A DNA stretch of 64,000 nt. Origin: DAINPP01 sp963667315. GTDB taxonomy: Bacteria > Thermotogota > Thermotogae > MWEM01. This document shows, one piece after another, positions 16,611 to 26,010 of this stretch (positions within the stretch are counted from its first letter, which is position 1; every line of letters begins with the position of its first letter). The DNA is taken from NCBI GenBank assembly GCA_963667315.1, contig OY763325.1, positions 310,001 to 374,000 on the forward strand, in the 5' to 3' direction. The position numbers were made by a program, and so were the translations under genes. The notes below the pieces were generated by a model. That model did no database searches. It saw only the letters and a program-made list of their open reading frames with translations, and was not told the DNA's origin.

Positions 16611-17867
16611 ATGTCTGAAATGATTATTAGTGGTGGAAATGAACTTCGGGGAAAAGTTCAGATCAGTGGCTCAAAAAATGCCGTCTTGCCAATACTGGCA
16701 GCGAGTCTGTTAACAAATGACAGGATTGTGATTAAGCGTGTACCGGATCTTGAAGATGTTAGAACAATGCTCGAAATATTACGTTCACTGGATATAGAAG
16801 CTGTTTTTGAAGATGGTGTTATCGAGATAGAAGCGCATGAAAGCTGTAAAAATGTTGTACCTTATCATCTGATCCGAAAGATGAGAGCTTCATTTAACAT
16901 TCTTGGACCGCTTAGCGTTATAAACGATTCCGCACAGGTACCGCTTCCCGGTGGCTGTTCGATTGGCCCCCGACCTGTAGATCTTCATCTAATGGGTCTG
17001 AAGAAACTGGGGTTTGATAATCATATTGAATATGGTGTCGTTTTTACTGAAAAAGTGCGGGAGATAAAAGAAGCGGTTATAGATTTACCTTTTCCATCCG
17101 TAGGTGCGACAGAGCAGATATTATCGACAGCGGTAAAACTTGAAGGCACACAAACGGTTTTAAACAATGCTGCGAAAGAGCCTGAGATTTCCCAGCTTGT
17201 TGATTTTTTAATCGGGATGGGCGCAAAGATTGAAGGTAAAGGAACTTCAACATTGACGGTAACCGGTGTGAAAGCGTTACACGGAATTGAATTTGAAGTG
17301 ATATACGACAGAATGGAGGCGGGGACATATTTACTGGCCGGATTGATGTCAGGTGGAGAAATTGAAGTGGAAGGGTATGTGGAACAGGATAATATCGCTT
17401 TAACAGAGATACTTCGAAAGATCAACGCACCGTTTAAGATTGAAAATGACAAGGTTTTTACCTATCGCTCGCTTGCATCCATGAATGGAACTTTTGTCAA
17501 AGCAGATGTTTTTCCTTATTTCCCGACGGATATGCAACCACAGATGACGGCATTATTGACACTTTGTCAGGGTCAATCCGTTGTACAGGATACGGTGTTT
17601 CCGGAAAGGAACTCGCATGCTGAAGAGTTGAGAAGATTTGGTGCGAGAATTTTTGTAAGAAATCAGAGTATAATGATAAATGGTGTTGATGAACTGGAGG
17701 GGGCTCCGGTGATGGCAACGGATTTAAGATGTGCTGCCGCCCTTATCCTTGCAGGATTGACGGCGAATGGAGATACCCTGATCCAGGAAGTCGATCATAT
17801 TTTTAGAGGATATGATAGAATAATTGACAAGCTCAGGGGACTTGGGGCTGTCGTAGATATAAAATAA
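16611..17867 (+). CDS. murA: UDP-N-acetylglucosamine 1-carboxyvinyltransferase
   Basis: MurA commits UDP-GlcNAc to peptidoglycan by adding enolpyruvate from PEP. The 418-residue protein has the N-terminal SGSKNAVLPILAASLL motif, the catalytic Cys in PLPGGCSIGPRPVDLHL (so fosfomycin sensitivity would be expected), and GVDELEGAPVMATDLRCAAAL near the C-terminus. ATG 16611 has AAGGGGGG upstream. It shows the cell makes a murein wall, in agreement with the DAP operon at the right of the window. Confidence 0.96.
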   Translation: MSEMIISGGNELRGKVQISGSKNAVLPILAASLLTNDRIVIKRVPDLEDVRTMLEILRSLDIEAVFEDGVIEIEAHESCKNVVPYHLIRKMRASFNILGPLSVINDSAQVPLPGGCSIGPRPVDLHLMGLKKLGFDNHIEYGVVFTEKVREIKEAVIDLPFPSVGATEQILSTAVKLEGTQTVLNNAAKEPEISQLVDFLIGMGAKIEGKGTSTLTVTGVKALHGIEFEVIYDRMEAGTYLLAGLMSGGEIEVEGYVEQDNIALTEILRKINAPFKIENDKVFTYRSLASMNGTFVKADVFPYFPTDMQPQMTALLTLCQGQSVVQDTVFPERNSHAEELRRFGARIFVRNQSIMINGVDELEGAPVMATDLRCAAALILAGLTANGDTLIQEVDHIFRGYDRIIDKLRGLGAVVDIK

Positions 17868-17899
17868 ATGATTAAATAAAACGAATTTGGAGGTTAGAA

Positions 17900-20257
17900 A
17901 TGGCAAAGTTTAAGGCTTTGGAAGATTTTGCTGCGGAAGGAAAAGGTCCGGAAGATATACCGAATGAATTACCTTTAATTCCGATGAGAACGAACATGCT
18001 GATATATCCGGGAGCGGTAATGCCCTTCTATATTGGCAGAGAAAAATCGTTAAATGCGCTGGAAGACTCTATTGAAGAAAAAGGAAGGTTTTTATTCCTG
18101 GTTTCTCAAAAGGAGATACAGGTAGATGAACCTGAAATAGATGATCTGTATGAATATGGTGTCGTTGCAAGGATCATGCAGTTGATGAAATTACCGGATA
18201 ATTCCTTTAAGGTATTAGCTGAAGGGGTTTCAAGAGCCAGAAGGTTTGATACGGTGATAGATGAAGATACATTGAAGACAAAAATCGAGATCCTTGAACC
18301 AAAATACAGAAACACAAAATCTCTTGAGGTTCTTGTCAGAAGGGTAAAGGAAGAAGGAAAAAAGTATTTTAATCTGACAAGAAGAATCCCAAACGAAGCA
18401 CTTCAGGCATTTGACAATACTGAAGATTCAGATAAATTTGCGGATCTCGTTGCTTCTATGCTACCGATCAAGCTTGAAGAAAAACAGATGCTGCTTGAAA
18501 TTGTACATCCCAAACAAAGGCTTGAATTCCTTCTTGAGATATTGATTAGAGAAAACGAATTGCTGAAGATCGAAGAGGATCTTGAAAGAAAAGTCAAAGG
18601 AAAGATTGAACAGAATCAAAAAGAATATTATTTACGCGAAAAGATGAAAACGATTAAAGAGGAACTTGATGGTTCCGGAGATCCGGAAATTGTAGAATAC
18701 AAAGAAAGAATTGATGAGGCCAATCTTCCGGAAAAAGTCGAGGAAAAGGCCTTGCAGCAACTGGAAAGACTCGAAAAATCCCCAGCGTTTTCAGCAGAAT
18801 CAACTGTGATCAGAACGTATCTTGACTGGCTTCTGGAATTACCATGGTACAAGGAATCCGAAGATAAAATAGATATTAAAGAGGCGAGAAAAGTTCTGGA
18901 TGAGGATCATTACGGACTTGATGAAGTGAAACAAAGAATCCTTGAATATCTTGCAGCCCGTTCTTTCTCAAAAGGACTGAAAGCACCTATCCTCTGTCTT
19001 GTTGGCCCTCCCGGCGTTGGAAAAACATCCCTTGGGAAATCACTTGCACGCGCTATGAACAGGAAATTTGTCAGAATGTCCCTCGGCGGGATGAGAGATG
19101 AAGCGGAGATTCGTGGGCATAGAAGGACTTATGTTGGAGCCCTTCCCGGAAGAATTATTCAACTCATCAGAGACTCCGGTGTGAAAAATCCGTTGATCCT
19201 GTTGGATGAAATTGATAAACTGGGTCAGAGTTTTCAGGGTGATCCGGGAGCGGCTTTACTTGAAGTCCTTGATCCTGAGCAAAATAAGACTTTTATTGAT
19301 CATTATCTGGAAACGGAGTTTGACCTGTCGAAGGTAATCTTTATAACGACAGCCAATGTTTTATACACGATTCCGCCGGCTTTAATCGATAGGATGGAAG
19401 TGATTGAGATACCCGGGTATACGAAAGTGGAAAAGGAGAAAATTGCTTCAAATTATATTCTCCCGGAAATCCTTGAAGAACATAATATGTCAGATAAGGT
19501 TACTGTGACCCCCTACGCCATCAACGAGATTATTGATGGCTACACGAGAGAGGCAGGCGTACGAAACCTGCAAAGAGAGCTTGCATCAATCGTGAGAAAG
19601 ACAGCTCTCAAACTCCTGGAAGAATCGTTGGATAAAATGAAGATCAGAAAAAAAGACGTAGAACAACTTCTTGGACCGGCAAAATATCTTGAAGATGAGC
19701 GCTTAAAAAAACCGGAGATTGGTATTACAACAGGCCTTGCATGGACATCTGTCGGGGGTACGGTTCTTCAAGTAGAAGCACTTTTCCAACCGGGAAAGGG
19801 GAATATTAAGCTAACCGGACAACTTGGGGATGTCATGAAAGAATCTTCTCAGATCGCCCTTTCACTTGCCAAGGTTAAGTGTAAAGAGAGTTGTGAAGAG
19901 GATTTCTTTGAGAAGAATGACCTCCATTTGCATTTTCCGGAAGGAGCCGTCCCAAAAGACGGACCTTCAGCCGGAGTCACGATTATCACTTCCCTGGTTT
20001 CCTGCTTGAAGAATATACCGGTCAGAAACGATATTGCCATGACAGGTGAAATCAGTCTGAGGGGGAAAGTCTTCCCGATCGGTGGTGTCAGGGAAAAAGT
20101 GATGGCGGCTTACAGGATAGGAATAAATGAGGTTATATTACCGTTAGAAAACCAGAAGGATCTTTATAAAATACCGGATGAGATAAAAGAAAAGATGAAA
20201 TATCACTTTGTCGATAATGTTGATCAGGTTTTGAAGATTGCACTTGTAAAGGAGTAA
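17900..20257 (+). CDS. lon: ATP-dependent protease Lon
   Basis: Lon is the cytosolic AAA+ serine protease for damaged and regulatory proteins. The 785-residue protein contains the LON substrate-binding domain (about 20-215), a coiled-coil linker, Walker A GPPGVGKTS, Walker B LILLDEIDKL, and the protease domain with catalytic Ser in KDGPSAGVT and Lys in PIGGVREKVMAA. Length is normal. ATG follows TTGGAGG. No CIRCE-like inverted repeat was seen ahead of it; it lies within the operon, 32 bases after murA. Confidence 0.97.
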   Translation: MAKFKALEDFAAEGKGPEDIPNELPLIPMRTNMLIYPGAVMPFYIGREKSLNALEDSIEEKGRFLFLVSQKEIQVDEPEIDDLYEYGVVARIMQLMKLPDNSFKVLAEGVSRARRFDTVIDEDTLKTKIEILEPKYRNTKSLEVLVRRVKEEGKKYFNLTRRIPNEALQAFDNTEDSDKFADLVASMLPIKLEEKQMLLEIVHPKQRLEFLLEILIRENELLKIEEDLERKVKGKIEQNQKEYYLREKMKTIKEELDGSGDPEIVEYKERIDEANLPEKVEEKALQQLERLEKSPAFSAESTVIRTYLDWLLELPWYKESEDKIDIKEARKVLDEDHYGLDEVKQRILEYLAARSFSKGLKAPILCLVGPPGVGKTSLGKSLARAMNRKFVRMSLGGMRDEAEIRGHRRTYVGALPGRIIQLIRDSGVKNPLILLDEIDKLGQSFQGDPGAALLEVLDPEQNKTFIDHYLETEFDLSKVIFITTANVLYTIPPALIDRMEVIEIPGYTKVEKEKIASNYILPEILEEHNMSDKVTVTPYAINEIIDGYTREAGVRNLQRELASIVRKTALKLLEESLDKMKIRKKDVEQLLGPAKYLEDERLKKPEIGITTGLAWTSVGGTVLQVEALFQPGKGNIKLTGQLGDVMKESSQIALSLAKVKCKESCEEDFFEKNDLHLHFPEGAVPKDGPSAGVTIITSLVSCLKNIPVRNDIAMTGEISLRGKVFPIGGVREKVMAAYRIGINEVILPLENQKDLYKIPDEIKEKMKYHFVDNVDQVLKIALVKE

Positions 20258-20261
20258 ACAG

Positions 20262-20846
20262 ATGTATAATGTTAAACGGGCAGAATTGTCCAGAACGGCT
20301 TATCTCCCAAATCAGTTGATAAATGATTCCAGAAAAGGGATAGCATTTGTCGGTAGATCGAATGTAGGGAAATCTTCTTTGATGAATGTTTTGATCAATA
20401 CAAAAATCGCAAAGGTCAGTTCAACTCCGGGAAAAACAAGATCTATTAACTATTTTCTTGTAAATGATAAAGATTATTTTATTGATCTTCCCGGCTATGG
20501 TTATGCGAGACGTTCTGAGTCTGAATTACGTAAATGGGAAAAATTGATGACAGAATTTTTTTCTGATGATGAAAAGCTTTCCATGCTCTTCATGCTGATT
20601 GATTCAAGACATTCTCTCATAAAAGCGGATTTTGTTTTTCTTGAGTGGATTATTCAATTTCAGATCCCTATAGCCATTATTTTAACAAAAACGGATAAAT
20701 TATCTACCCAGAAAATACAGATTGCGATTAAAGAAACGCGTGAAAAAATTCAACCGTTTGGTGATTTTGAAATCTTTCCGTTTTCCAGTACAAAGAGGAA
20801 GGGCATAAAAGAATTAATGAACTTTATAGGAGCTGTTCTTAAGTGA
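20262..20846 (+). CDS. engB: GTP-binding protein EngB/YsxC
   Basis: EngB is a small essential GTPase needed for assembly of the large ribosomal subunit. The 194-residue protein carries G1 GRSNVGKSSLMN, the G2 segment STPGKTRSINYF, G3 DLPGYGYA and G4 TKTDK. The lon-engB order is common in bacteria. ATG follows GGAGTAAACAG, only 4 bases after lon. Its stop overlaps the next GTG start. Confidence 0.95.
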   Translation: MYNVKRAELSRTAYLPNQLINDSRKGIAFVGRSNVGKSSLMNVLINTKIAKVSSTPGKTRSINYFLVNDKDYFIDLPGYGYARRSESELRKWEKLMTEFFSDDEKLSMLFMLIDSRHSLIKADFVFLEWIIQFQIPIAIILTKTDKLSTQKIQIAIKETREKIQPFGDFEIFPFSSTKRKGIKELMNFIGAVLK

Positions 20847-21307
20847 AAAGATTCAGGTTTCGACTTGAAAGAGTGCTGCAAATATTTCATAAAAGACGTG
20901 ATCAACAGAAGATGGCCGTACATCAGGCTCAAAGAAATTATGATATGAAACAGCAGATGATTGACGATTTCAAATATCATATCGTAGAACAGGAAACGCG
21001 ATTTTATACATTAATGAATTCCGGTCAAGTTTCCGCTGTGGATTGTGTGTCTTGGGAAAATTATATTGATGCAGAATATGGCATGCTTGATCGTTATAAA
21101 AAGGATCTGATTGAATTACAACGTATTCTGGATACGGAAAAAAGAAAGTATCTGGCGATAGATAAAGAATGTAAAACACTTGAAAAATTAAAAGATAAGA
21201 AGAAAGGCGAATTTTATTTTGAACAGAATCTGACTGTTCAAAAGGAAATGGATGAGATTGCCACACAAAGAACGATAAAAAAACTAAAAACAGAAGGGGG
21301 TTTTTAA
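20843..21307 (+). CDS. fliJ: FliJ-like flagellar export chaperone (putative)
   Basis: The 154-residue product starts MKRFRFRLERVLQIFHKRRDQQ and is one long amphipathic coiled coil ending in KEMDEIATQR, which is how FliJ proteins look. FliJ stimulates the FliI ATPase and escorts flagellar chaperones at the export gate. The start is GTG, overlapping the engB stop (GTGA). Coiled coils give weak similarity, so another myosin-like protein is possible. If it is FliJ, its position in a housekeeping operon next to upp and away from fliI is unusual. Confidence 0.65.
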   Translation: MKRFRFRLERVLQIFHKRRDQQKMAVHQAQRNYDMKQQMIDDFKYHIVEQETRFYTLMNSGQVSAVDCVSWENYIDAEYGMLDRYKKDLIELQRILDTEKRKYLAIDKECKTLEKLKDKKKGEFYFEQNLTVQKEMDEIATQRTIKKLKTEGGF

Positions 21308-21308
21308 A

Positions 21309-21956
21309 TTGGCATTTAAAAACTGGGAACAGGTGTTTTGTGTTGAACATCCATTGATTCAACATAAATTGACAATTATGAGAGATTCCAATACGGGACC
21401 GAAAGAATTCAGAGAGTTGCTCAGAGAGCTTACATTACTCCTTGCTTATGAGGCAACAGCCAACCTTAAAACAAATGAAGTGGAAGTTCAGACACCGATT
21501 GGGTTGACAAAAGGAAAACGAATTAACGATAAAGATGTTGTTATCGTTCCTATATTAAGAGCCGGTCTTGGAATGTTCGATGCTGTTTTAACACTTATGC
21601 CAAACGCTTCTGTAGGATATATTGGACTTTACAGAGATCCGGATACGCATAAACCTATAGAGTATTATGCGAAGATGCCTGATCTTGAAGAGAAGGAACT
21701 TTTCCTGGTTGATCCGATGCTTGCAACAGGTCATTCAGCTGCCAAGAGTATCGATATACTCGTCAGAGACGGGACAAAAGAGGAAAATATCATCTTCCTT
21801 TCGCTGTTGTCGGCTCCGGAAGGTATTGATGAGCTTCTTAAGCAGCATCCGGGAATCAGAATTTATACAGCCGCAATAGACGAAAGACTTAACGAAAAAG
21901 ATTACATCGTACCGGGTCTCGGAGATGCAGGAGACCGACTGTATCGAACAAGATAG
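21309..21956 (+). CDS. upp: Uracil phosphoribosyltransferase
   Basis: Upp salvages uracil with PRPP to form UMP. The 215-residue protein has the PRPP-binding motif DPMLATGHSA and the uracil-binding tail GDAGDRLYRTR, near the usual GDAGDRLFGT. TTG 21309 is the start: it directly follows the FliJ-like stop, with AAGGGGG about 9 bases upstream, and MAFKNWEQV resembles family N-termini. It closes the operon; a strong terminator begins 5 bases after its stop. Confidence 0.95.
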   Translation: MAFKNWEQVFCVEHPLIQHKLTIMRDSNTGPKEFRELLRELTLLLAYEATANLKTNEVEVQTPIGLTKGKRINDKDVVIVPILRAGLGMFDAVLTLMPNASVGYIGLYRDPDTHKPIEYYAKMPDLEEKELFLVDPMLATGHSAAKSIDILVRDGTKEENIIFLSLLSAPEGIDELLKQHPGIRIYTAAIDERLNEKDYIVPGLGDAGDRLYRTR

Positions 21957-21960
21957 ATAA

Positions 21961-21990
21961 AAAGCCTCCATTTAAAGGAGGCTTTTTATT
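21961..21990 (+). terminator. Terminator of the rlmB-upp operon
   Basis: AAAGCCTCC (21961-21969) pairs with GGAGGCTTT (21977-21985) around a 7-base loop, followed by TTATT. Confidence 0.9.
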
Positions 21991-22287
21991 AATTTTGCTT
22001 AAAAATACTTCTAATATAGATTTTCTACAACTAAAAAAAGAAAAAGAATGATTTATCTTTCGTTACGTATGTTAATGAATAGTCGTGAAATAAATAAAAG
22101 AAACTGTTTCTAAAACGGGTAAAAAGGAAAGAACAAGCATTTGTCTTCTTTTACTTTCCTTGAACGATTTTTTGATGGCATATGACATATGAAACTCTTT
22201 TGTATAACTAACTCCTTGATAAATAAGAAACATTAATTTCATGTATTGAATTACTTCGAAAAATAATTTCTTTGAAGATCATTTTTA
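21991..22287. other. Intergenic region before the peptide-uptake operon
   Basis: About 300 non-coding bases. A possible fold pairs AAGGAAAG (22124-22131) with CTTTCCTT (22154-22161), enclosing ACAA-GCAT-TTGT (22133-22144); a short GAAAC-T-GTTTC hairpin lies just before it (near 22100-22110). No ORF with a binding site and no recognised riboswitch was found. Confidence 0.4.
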
Positions 22288-22296
22288 TGATATAAT
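22288..22296 (+). promoter_or_regulatory. Extended -10 promoter of the opp operon
   Basis: TGA-TATAAT (22288-22296) is a perfect extended -10 with no clear -35. The leader would be about 70 bases and includes TACCAT/ATGGTA inverted halves before the CGGAGGTG. Confidence 0.65.
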
Positions 22297-22371
22297 TCCT
22301 GAAATACCATGAGTGTTACATAAAGACTACCAGATATTAATGGTACCATCATCTTATACGGAGGTGTAATA

Positions 22372-24462
22372 ATGAAAAAGTGTTTTTTGTTTGTCGTTAT
22401 GTTTTTCGTATTGATCGGAGTAATTTTTGCTCAGATTTCAGAAGAAGTTGCGGTTCCCTATATTCAATCTGAGGGAATTCTGGCTGAATGCAATACAGAC
22501 TCACTCACATGGAAAGAATTTTCAGAAGCTCTTGAAAAGGCTTTTCCAGGAAAAAACGTGTCATTTGAAAGCTCAGATGAACCCGTTTTAAGAAAGGATT
22601 TTATTGTGGCACTTGTCGATTTTCTCGGTCTCAAGGATGAAACGACAAAATTTGCAGATGCTTACACATGGTCAAATGATGAAGCGGTGATTCCGGAAGA
22701 AGTAACAGGCTATTTTACACTTGCCTATCAGAGTAATCGGCAGTTACTGGATCACAGATACGGTTATCTTGCAGCTCCAATGGAACCTGTGACAAAATTG
22801 GAAGCGGCAAGGTCGATATATTCTGCCGTATTCCCACCTGAACAGGGGGGACAGGTTATTACTGCCGTGACGGCTGATCCTCCTGGATTCAACACGCTTT
22901 TTACATCAGCAGGTCTCACATGGACAATTTGTAATATTATTGGTGACGGCTACCTGGGAACAGAAGAAGATGGATTCTATATCCCCAGAATGATAAAAAC
23001 AATCCCATCTGTTGAGAACGGATTAATTAAGTTGCTTGATAATGGTGGTATGTCGGTTACTTATAACCTTCGAAAAGGAATAAAATGGCATGACGGTGAA
23101 GAGGTAACGGCTCATGACGCCAAATTCCAGTGGGAAGTTATGACATCAGATGCACCGGTTAGTTCGAATTATTTTGAAAATCTTGTCAGCAAAGTTGATG
23201 TACATGATGATTACAGCTTTACCATTTATTTCGATCAGTTGATGGCTGACGCCAAATTTGGCTCCTCGGTTTATTCCTATTATTTTGGCTGGTTCCAACT
23301 TCCGGAGCATGCCTATAGAGATGGATTCGAGAAGGCAAAGGAAACAGGTCAATGGGAGGAATTTTCGACTTCAGTTACAAGAAACCCCATTATGTGCGGT
23401 CCTTACAAGTTCAAAGAATATAAAGAAGGTCAGTATGTCGTACTTGAAGCATTTGATGATTTTTATATGGGCAGACCGAATATCGACACGGTAGTTTTCA
23501 GAATCATTCCGGATGCCGATTCTGTGTTTGCTTCCACACTCAACGGTGAAATTGATGTCGGCAGATATACCCTTGATCTGAAACAGAGTTTACAGCTCAG
23601 GGATCAGAAATCAGATATCTATAATGTATTCCTTACACCCAATGTAGCTTATCAGTGTGTTGATCTTAATTTCAGAGATCCTGAAGATCCATCAAAACCC
23701 AATGAATTATTTGCTGACAAGAGAGTTCGACAGGCATTCCTTCTTGGGCTGAACAGAGATCAGATAAACATGATTGTCTATAAAAATGAAGCGGAAATCG
23801 TTGACACATGGATTACTGAATTGCATATGATGAGAGAGGCGTTAAAAGACCCAAGAGTCGTTCATTATCCATACGATCCTGCAAAGGCTAAGCAGCTCAT
23901 GGAAGAAGCGGGATGGGAAATGAATCGACAGGGATATTATGAAAAAGATGGAAAGGTATTTGAGTTCGATCTTATTGGTGGTGCAGGCAGTACGACAACA
24001 GAATTGCTTTCACAGCTCATTCAGGGAATGCTGAAAGGTATCGGAATGAAAGTCAATATAGATCTCAAACCATCACTTGTCCTTTGGACAGAAGTTATGC
24101 CGTTGGGTAAATTTGATGCACTACTTACCGGTTGGGGGTATGGAATCAGTGACGAAGCATCAAATTACTGGGGGACATCCAGTATTCCTTCAGAAGCAAA
24201 TGGTTTTGGGGGAACAAATTATACAGGATGGTCAAATGCCGAAAATGATAAAATTCTCGAGGCATTAACACAGACGCTTGAGGCTGATAAAAAGCTCGCA
24301 CTCTATAAGGATCATTTTGCACTATGGACAGATGAACTTCCAACTATTCCATTGATGGCAGATCCGACACCACATTTTGCAAAGAAGTTTGTCAGAAGTT
24401 TTAGTTCTACATATGATGGTGGACTTGGATGGTCCATTCAGAATTGGTATATTCAGAAATAG
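22372..24462 (+). CDS. Peptide ABC transporter substrate-binding protein with SLH-like N-terminus
   Basis: This exported family-5 solute-binding protein captures oligopeptides for OppBCDF. A signal peptide (residues 1-20, cut after FAQ-like site) has no lipobox Cys at the cleavage position. Residues about 72-150 resemble an S-layer homology repeat: a KDFIVALVDFLGL helix, a FADAYTWS turn, and VTKLEAARSIYS. The SBP domain starts near residue 160 and includes YNLRKGIKWHDGEEVTAHD and the C-terminal NWYIQK. At 696 residues it is about 130 longer than normal because of this front part. The SLH-like region may anchor it to the envelope in place of a lipid. CGGAGGTG precedes the ATG. Confidence 0.9.
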   Translation: MKKCFLFVVMFFVLIGVIFAQISEEVAVPYIQSEGILAECNTDSLTWKEFSEALEKAFPGKNVSFESSDEPVLRKDFIVALVDFLGLKDETTKFADAYTWSNDEAVIPEEVTGYFTLAYQSNRQLLDHRYGYLAAPMEPVTKLEAARSIYSAVFPPEQGGQVITAVTADPPGFNTLFTSAGLTWTICNIIGDGYLGTEEDGFYIPRMIKTIPSVENGLIKLLDNGGMSVTYNLRKGIKWHDGEEVTAHDAKFQWEVMTSDAPVSSNYFENLVSKVDVHDDYSFTIYFDQLMADAKFGSSVYSYYFGWFQLPEHAYRDGFEKAKETGQWEEFSTSVTRNPIMCGPYKFKEYKEGQYVVLEAFDDFYMGRPNIDTVVFRIIPDADSVFASTLNGEIDVGRYTLDLKQSLQLRDQKSDIYNVFLTPNVAYQCVDLNFRDPEDPSKPNELFADKRVRQAFLLGLNRDQINMIVYKNEAEIVDTWITELHMMREALKDPRVVHYPYDPAKAKQLMEEAGWEMNRQGYYEKDGKVFEFDLIGGAGSTTTELLSQLIQGMLKGIGMKVNIDLKPSLVLWTEVMPLGKFDALLTGWGYGISDEASNYWGTSSIPSEANGFGGTNYTGWSNAENDKILEALTQTLEADKKLALYKDHFALWTDELPTIPLMADPTPHFAKKFVRSFSSTYDGGLGWSIQNWYIQK

Positions 24463-24515
24463 ATGAAAGTTCTATAAGAAACTTTAGAAAGTCATAGTTG
24501 TAGGGGCTGAATGCT

Positions 24516-24575
24516 TCAACCCGCAGAACAGAAATGTAAATAGTTGTTCTTTGCATTTGATTTCAAGCGGGTTGA
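24516..24575 (+). promoter_or_regulatory. Intercistronic RNA structure between binding protein and M14 genes
   Basis: TCAACCCGC (24516-24524) is perfectly complementary to GCGGGTTGA (24567-24575), and directly inside it AGAACA (24525-24530) pairs with TGTTCT (24545-24550). There is no T tract, so it is not a standard terminator. It could protect the highly needed binding-protein mRNA or limit downstream expression. Confidence 0.5.
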
Positions 24576-24624
24576 TGGTGTTCGGTCTCTACGAATATTT
24601 AGAATATTTATTGGGAGGCAAAAT

Positions 24625-25992
24625 ATGGATTTTCAGTATTTAATAAAGGACATTCCGGATTATAAAAAGTTTTATACGGTTGATGAACTGGATGAAAGGT
24701 CATTAGAGCTGGCGAAGAAATATCCGGATGTGGTTAAATGTTATAAAGCGGGGGAATCGAGAAAAGGACATCCGATTTATGTATTGAAAATAGGAGATGG
24801 CTCCAAAAACGGATTGATGTTTGGCTGTCCGCATCCGAATGAACCCATTGGAGCAATGATGCTTGATTATCTCTCTGAGAGGCTGGCAACTGATGAAGCG
24901 CTCAGAACCAGATTGGATTACACATGGTATTTTATAAAAGTGATAGATGTTGATGGGACAAAATTGAATGAGGGATGGTTTAATGACAGTACCTCAATCA
25001 GAAAATATGCTGAGGATTTTTATCGTCCTCCGGCACACGAGCAGATAGAATGGACATTCCCGATAGATTACAAGACACTTCATTTCGATTCGCCACTACC
25101 CGAGACAAAAGTATTAATGGAACTCATAGAAGAGAAAAAACCGGAATTTATGTTTTCACTGCATAATGCGGGATTCGGTGGAGTTTATTATTACATCACA
25201 GAAGATTCTCGGGATCTGTATCCGATATTTGAAAAATTACCCTCATTAGTCAACCTTCCGCTTTCCCTTGGGGAACCTGAAGCCCCCTATCTTGAAGCAA
25301 TGGCACCTGCCGTTTACAAATTATCATCAATATCTCAGGAATACGATTATATTGAACAAAATAGTGAGGAAGATCCTGCAAATATAATAACTGCCGGGAC
25401 CTGTTCAGATGAGTATGCCGATAAAATTGCGGGGACGTTTACATTGGTTTGTGAAATGCCGTATTACTATGATCCGCGGATAGAAGATTTATCCGATTCA
25501 GATATGACCAGGAAGGAAGCGAGATTGAAGAATGTTAAGCGTTCCATGGAAACCAATACAACGTTGAAAAATATCTTTGATGATATAGACAAAGATATCA
25601 TAGCAAAGGATTCCCCGTTTTATTCCGCTGTTTCTCATAATCTCAAGATGATGCTGCCGTATTTAAAAGTCGAGGAAAATGAAATAAATACGAATAAAGA
25701 ATTAGAGAGAACGGCAAAAGTATCAGAAGTTTTCGATAATCTTCTGGTTTCACAGTTTTATCAGGGGTTGATGCTCGGTATGTTCAGAAGGATGATAAAC
25801 GAAAATATCGATTCAGGGTCTGAAAAAATAATTCAGGCAAAGAAAAAAGTTGATGGGATGTTTGATGATCATTTTAATTACCTGGAAGGTGAATTTAATT
25901 ATAAAGCAATTCCAATAAAAGATCTCGTTACCGTTCAATTGCTTGCCGGATTAAATTCAGCTGATTATATTCAGAAAGGGAAAAAAATTTAA
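24625..25992 (+). CDS. M14 family zinc carboxypeptidase-like protein
   Basis: M14 metallopeptidases remove C-terminal residues or cleave murein peptides. The 455-residue protein has the zinc-binding HxxE in GCPHPNEPIGAMM, a third ligand His in FSLHNAGFGG and a likely catalytic Glu in LVCEMPYYY. It has no signal peptide, so it should act in the cytosol, and about 120 helical residues follow the peptidase domain. I chose ATG 24625 because GGGAGG lies 9 bases upstream; the frame extends to 24544 without a site. Lying between the peptide-binding protein and OppB, it probably processes imported peptides; murein-peptide recycling in the manner of MpaA is an alternative. Confidence 0.85.
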   Translation: MDFQYLIKDIPDYKKFYTVDELDERSLELAKKYPDVVKCYKAGESRKGHPIYVLKIGDGSKNGLMFGCPHPNEPIGAMMLDYLSERLATDEALRTRLDYTWYFIKVIDVDGTKLNEGWFNDSTSIRKYAEDFYRPPAHEQIEWTFPIDYKTLHFDSPLPETKVLMELIEEKKPEFMFSLHNAGFGGVYYYITEDSRDLYPIFEKLPSLVNLPLSLGEPEAPYLEAMAPAVYKLSSISQEYDYIEQNSEEDPANIITAGTCSDEYADKIAGTFTLVCEMPYYYDPRIEDLSDSDMTRKEARLKNVKRSMETNTTLKNIFDDIDKDIIAKDSPFYSAVSHNLKMMLPYLKVEENEINTNKELERTAKVSEVFDNLLVSQFYQGLMLGMFRRMINENIDSGSEKIIQAKKKVDGMFDDHFNYLEGEFNYKAIPIKDLVTVQLLAGLNSADYIQKGKKI

Positions 25993-26010
25993 GAAAAGAA
26001 GAGGGTTATT

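Noticed and set aside
22100..22165. Small RNA or riboswitch in the upp-opp gap
   Set aside because: Some pairing exists, but there is no clear promoter and terminator pair or known motif around it.
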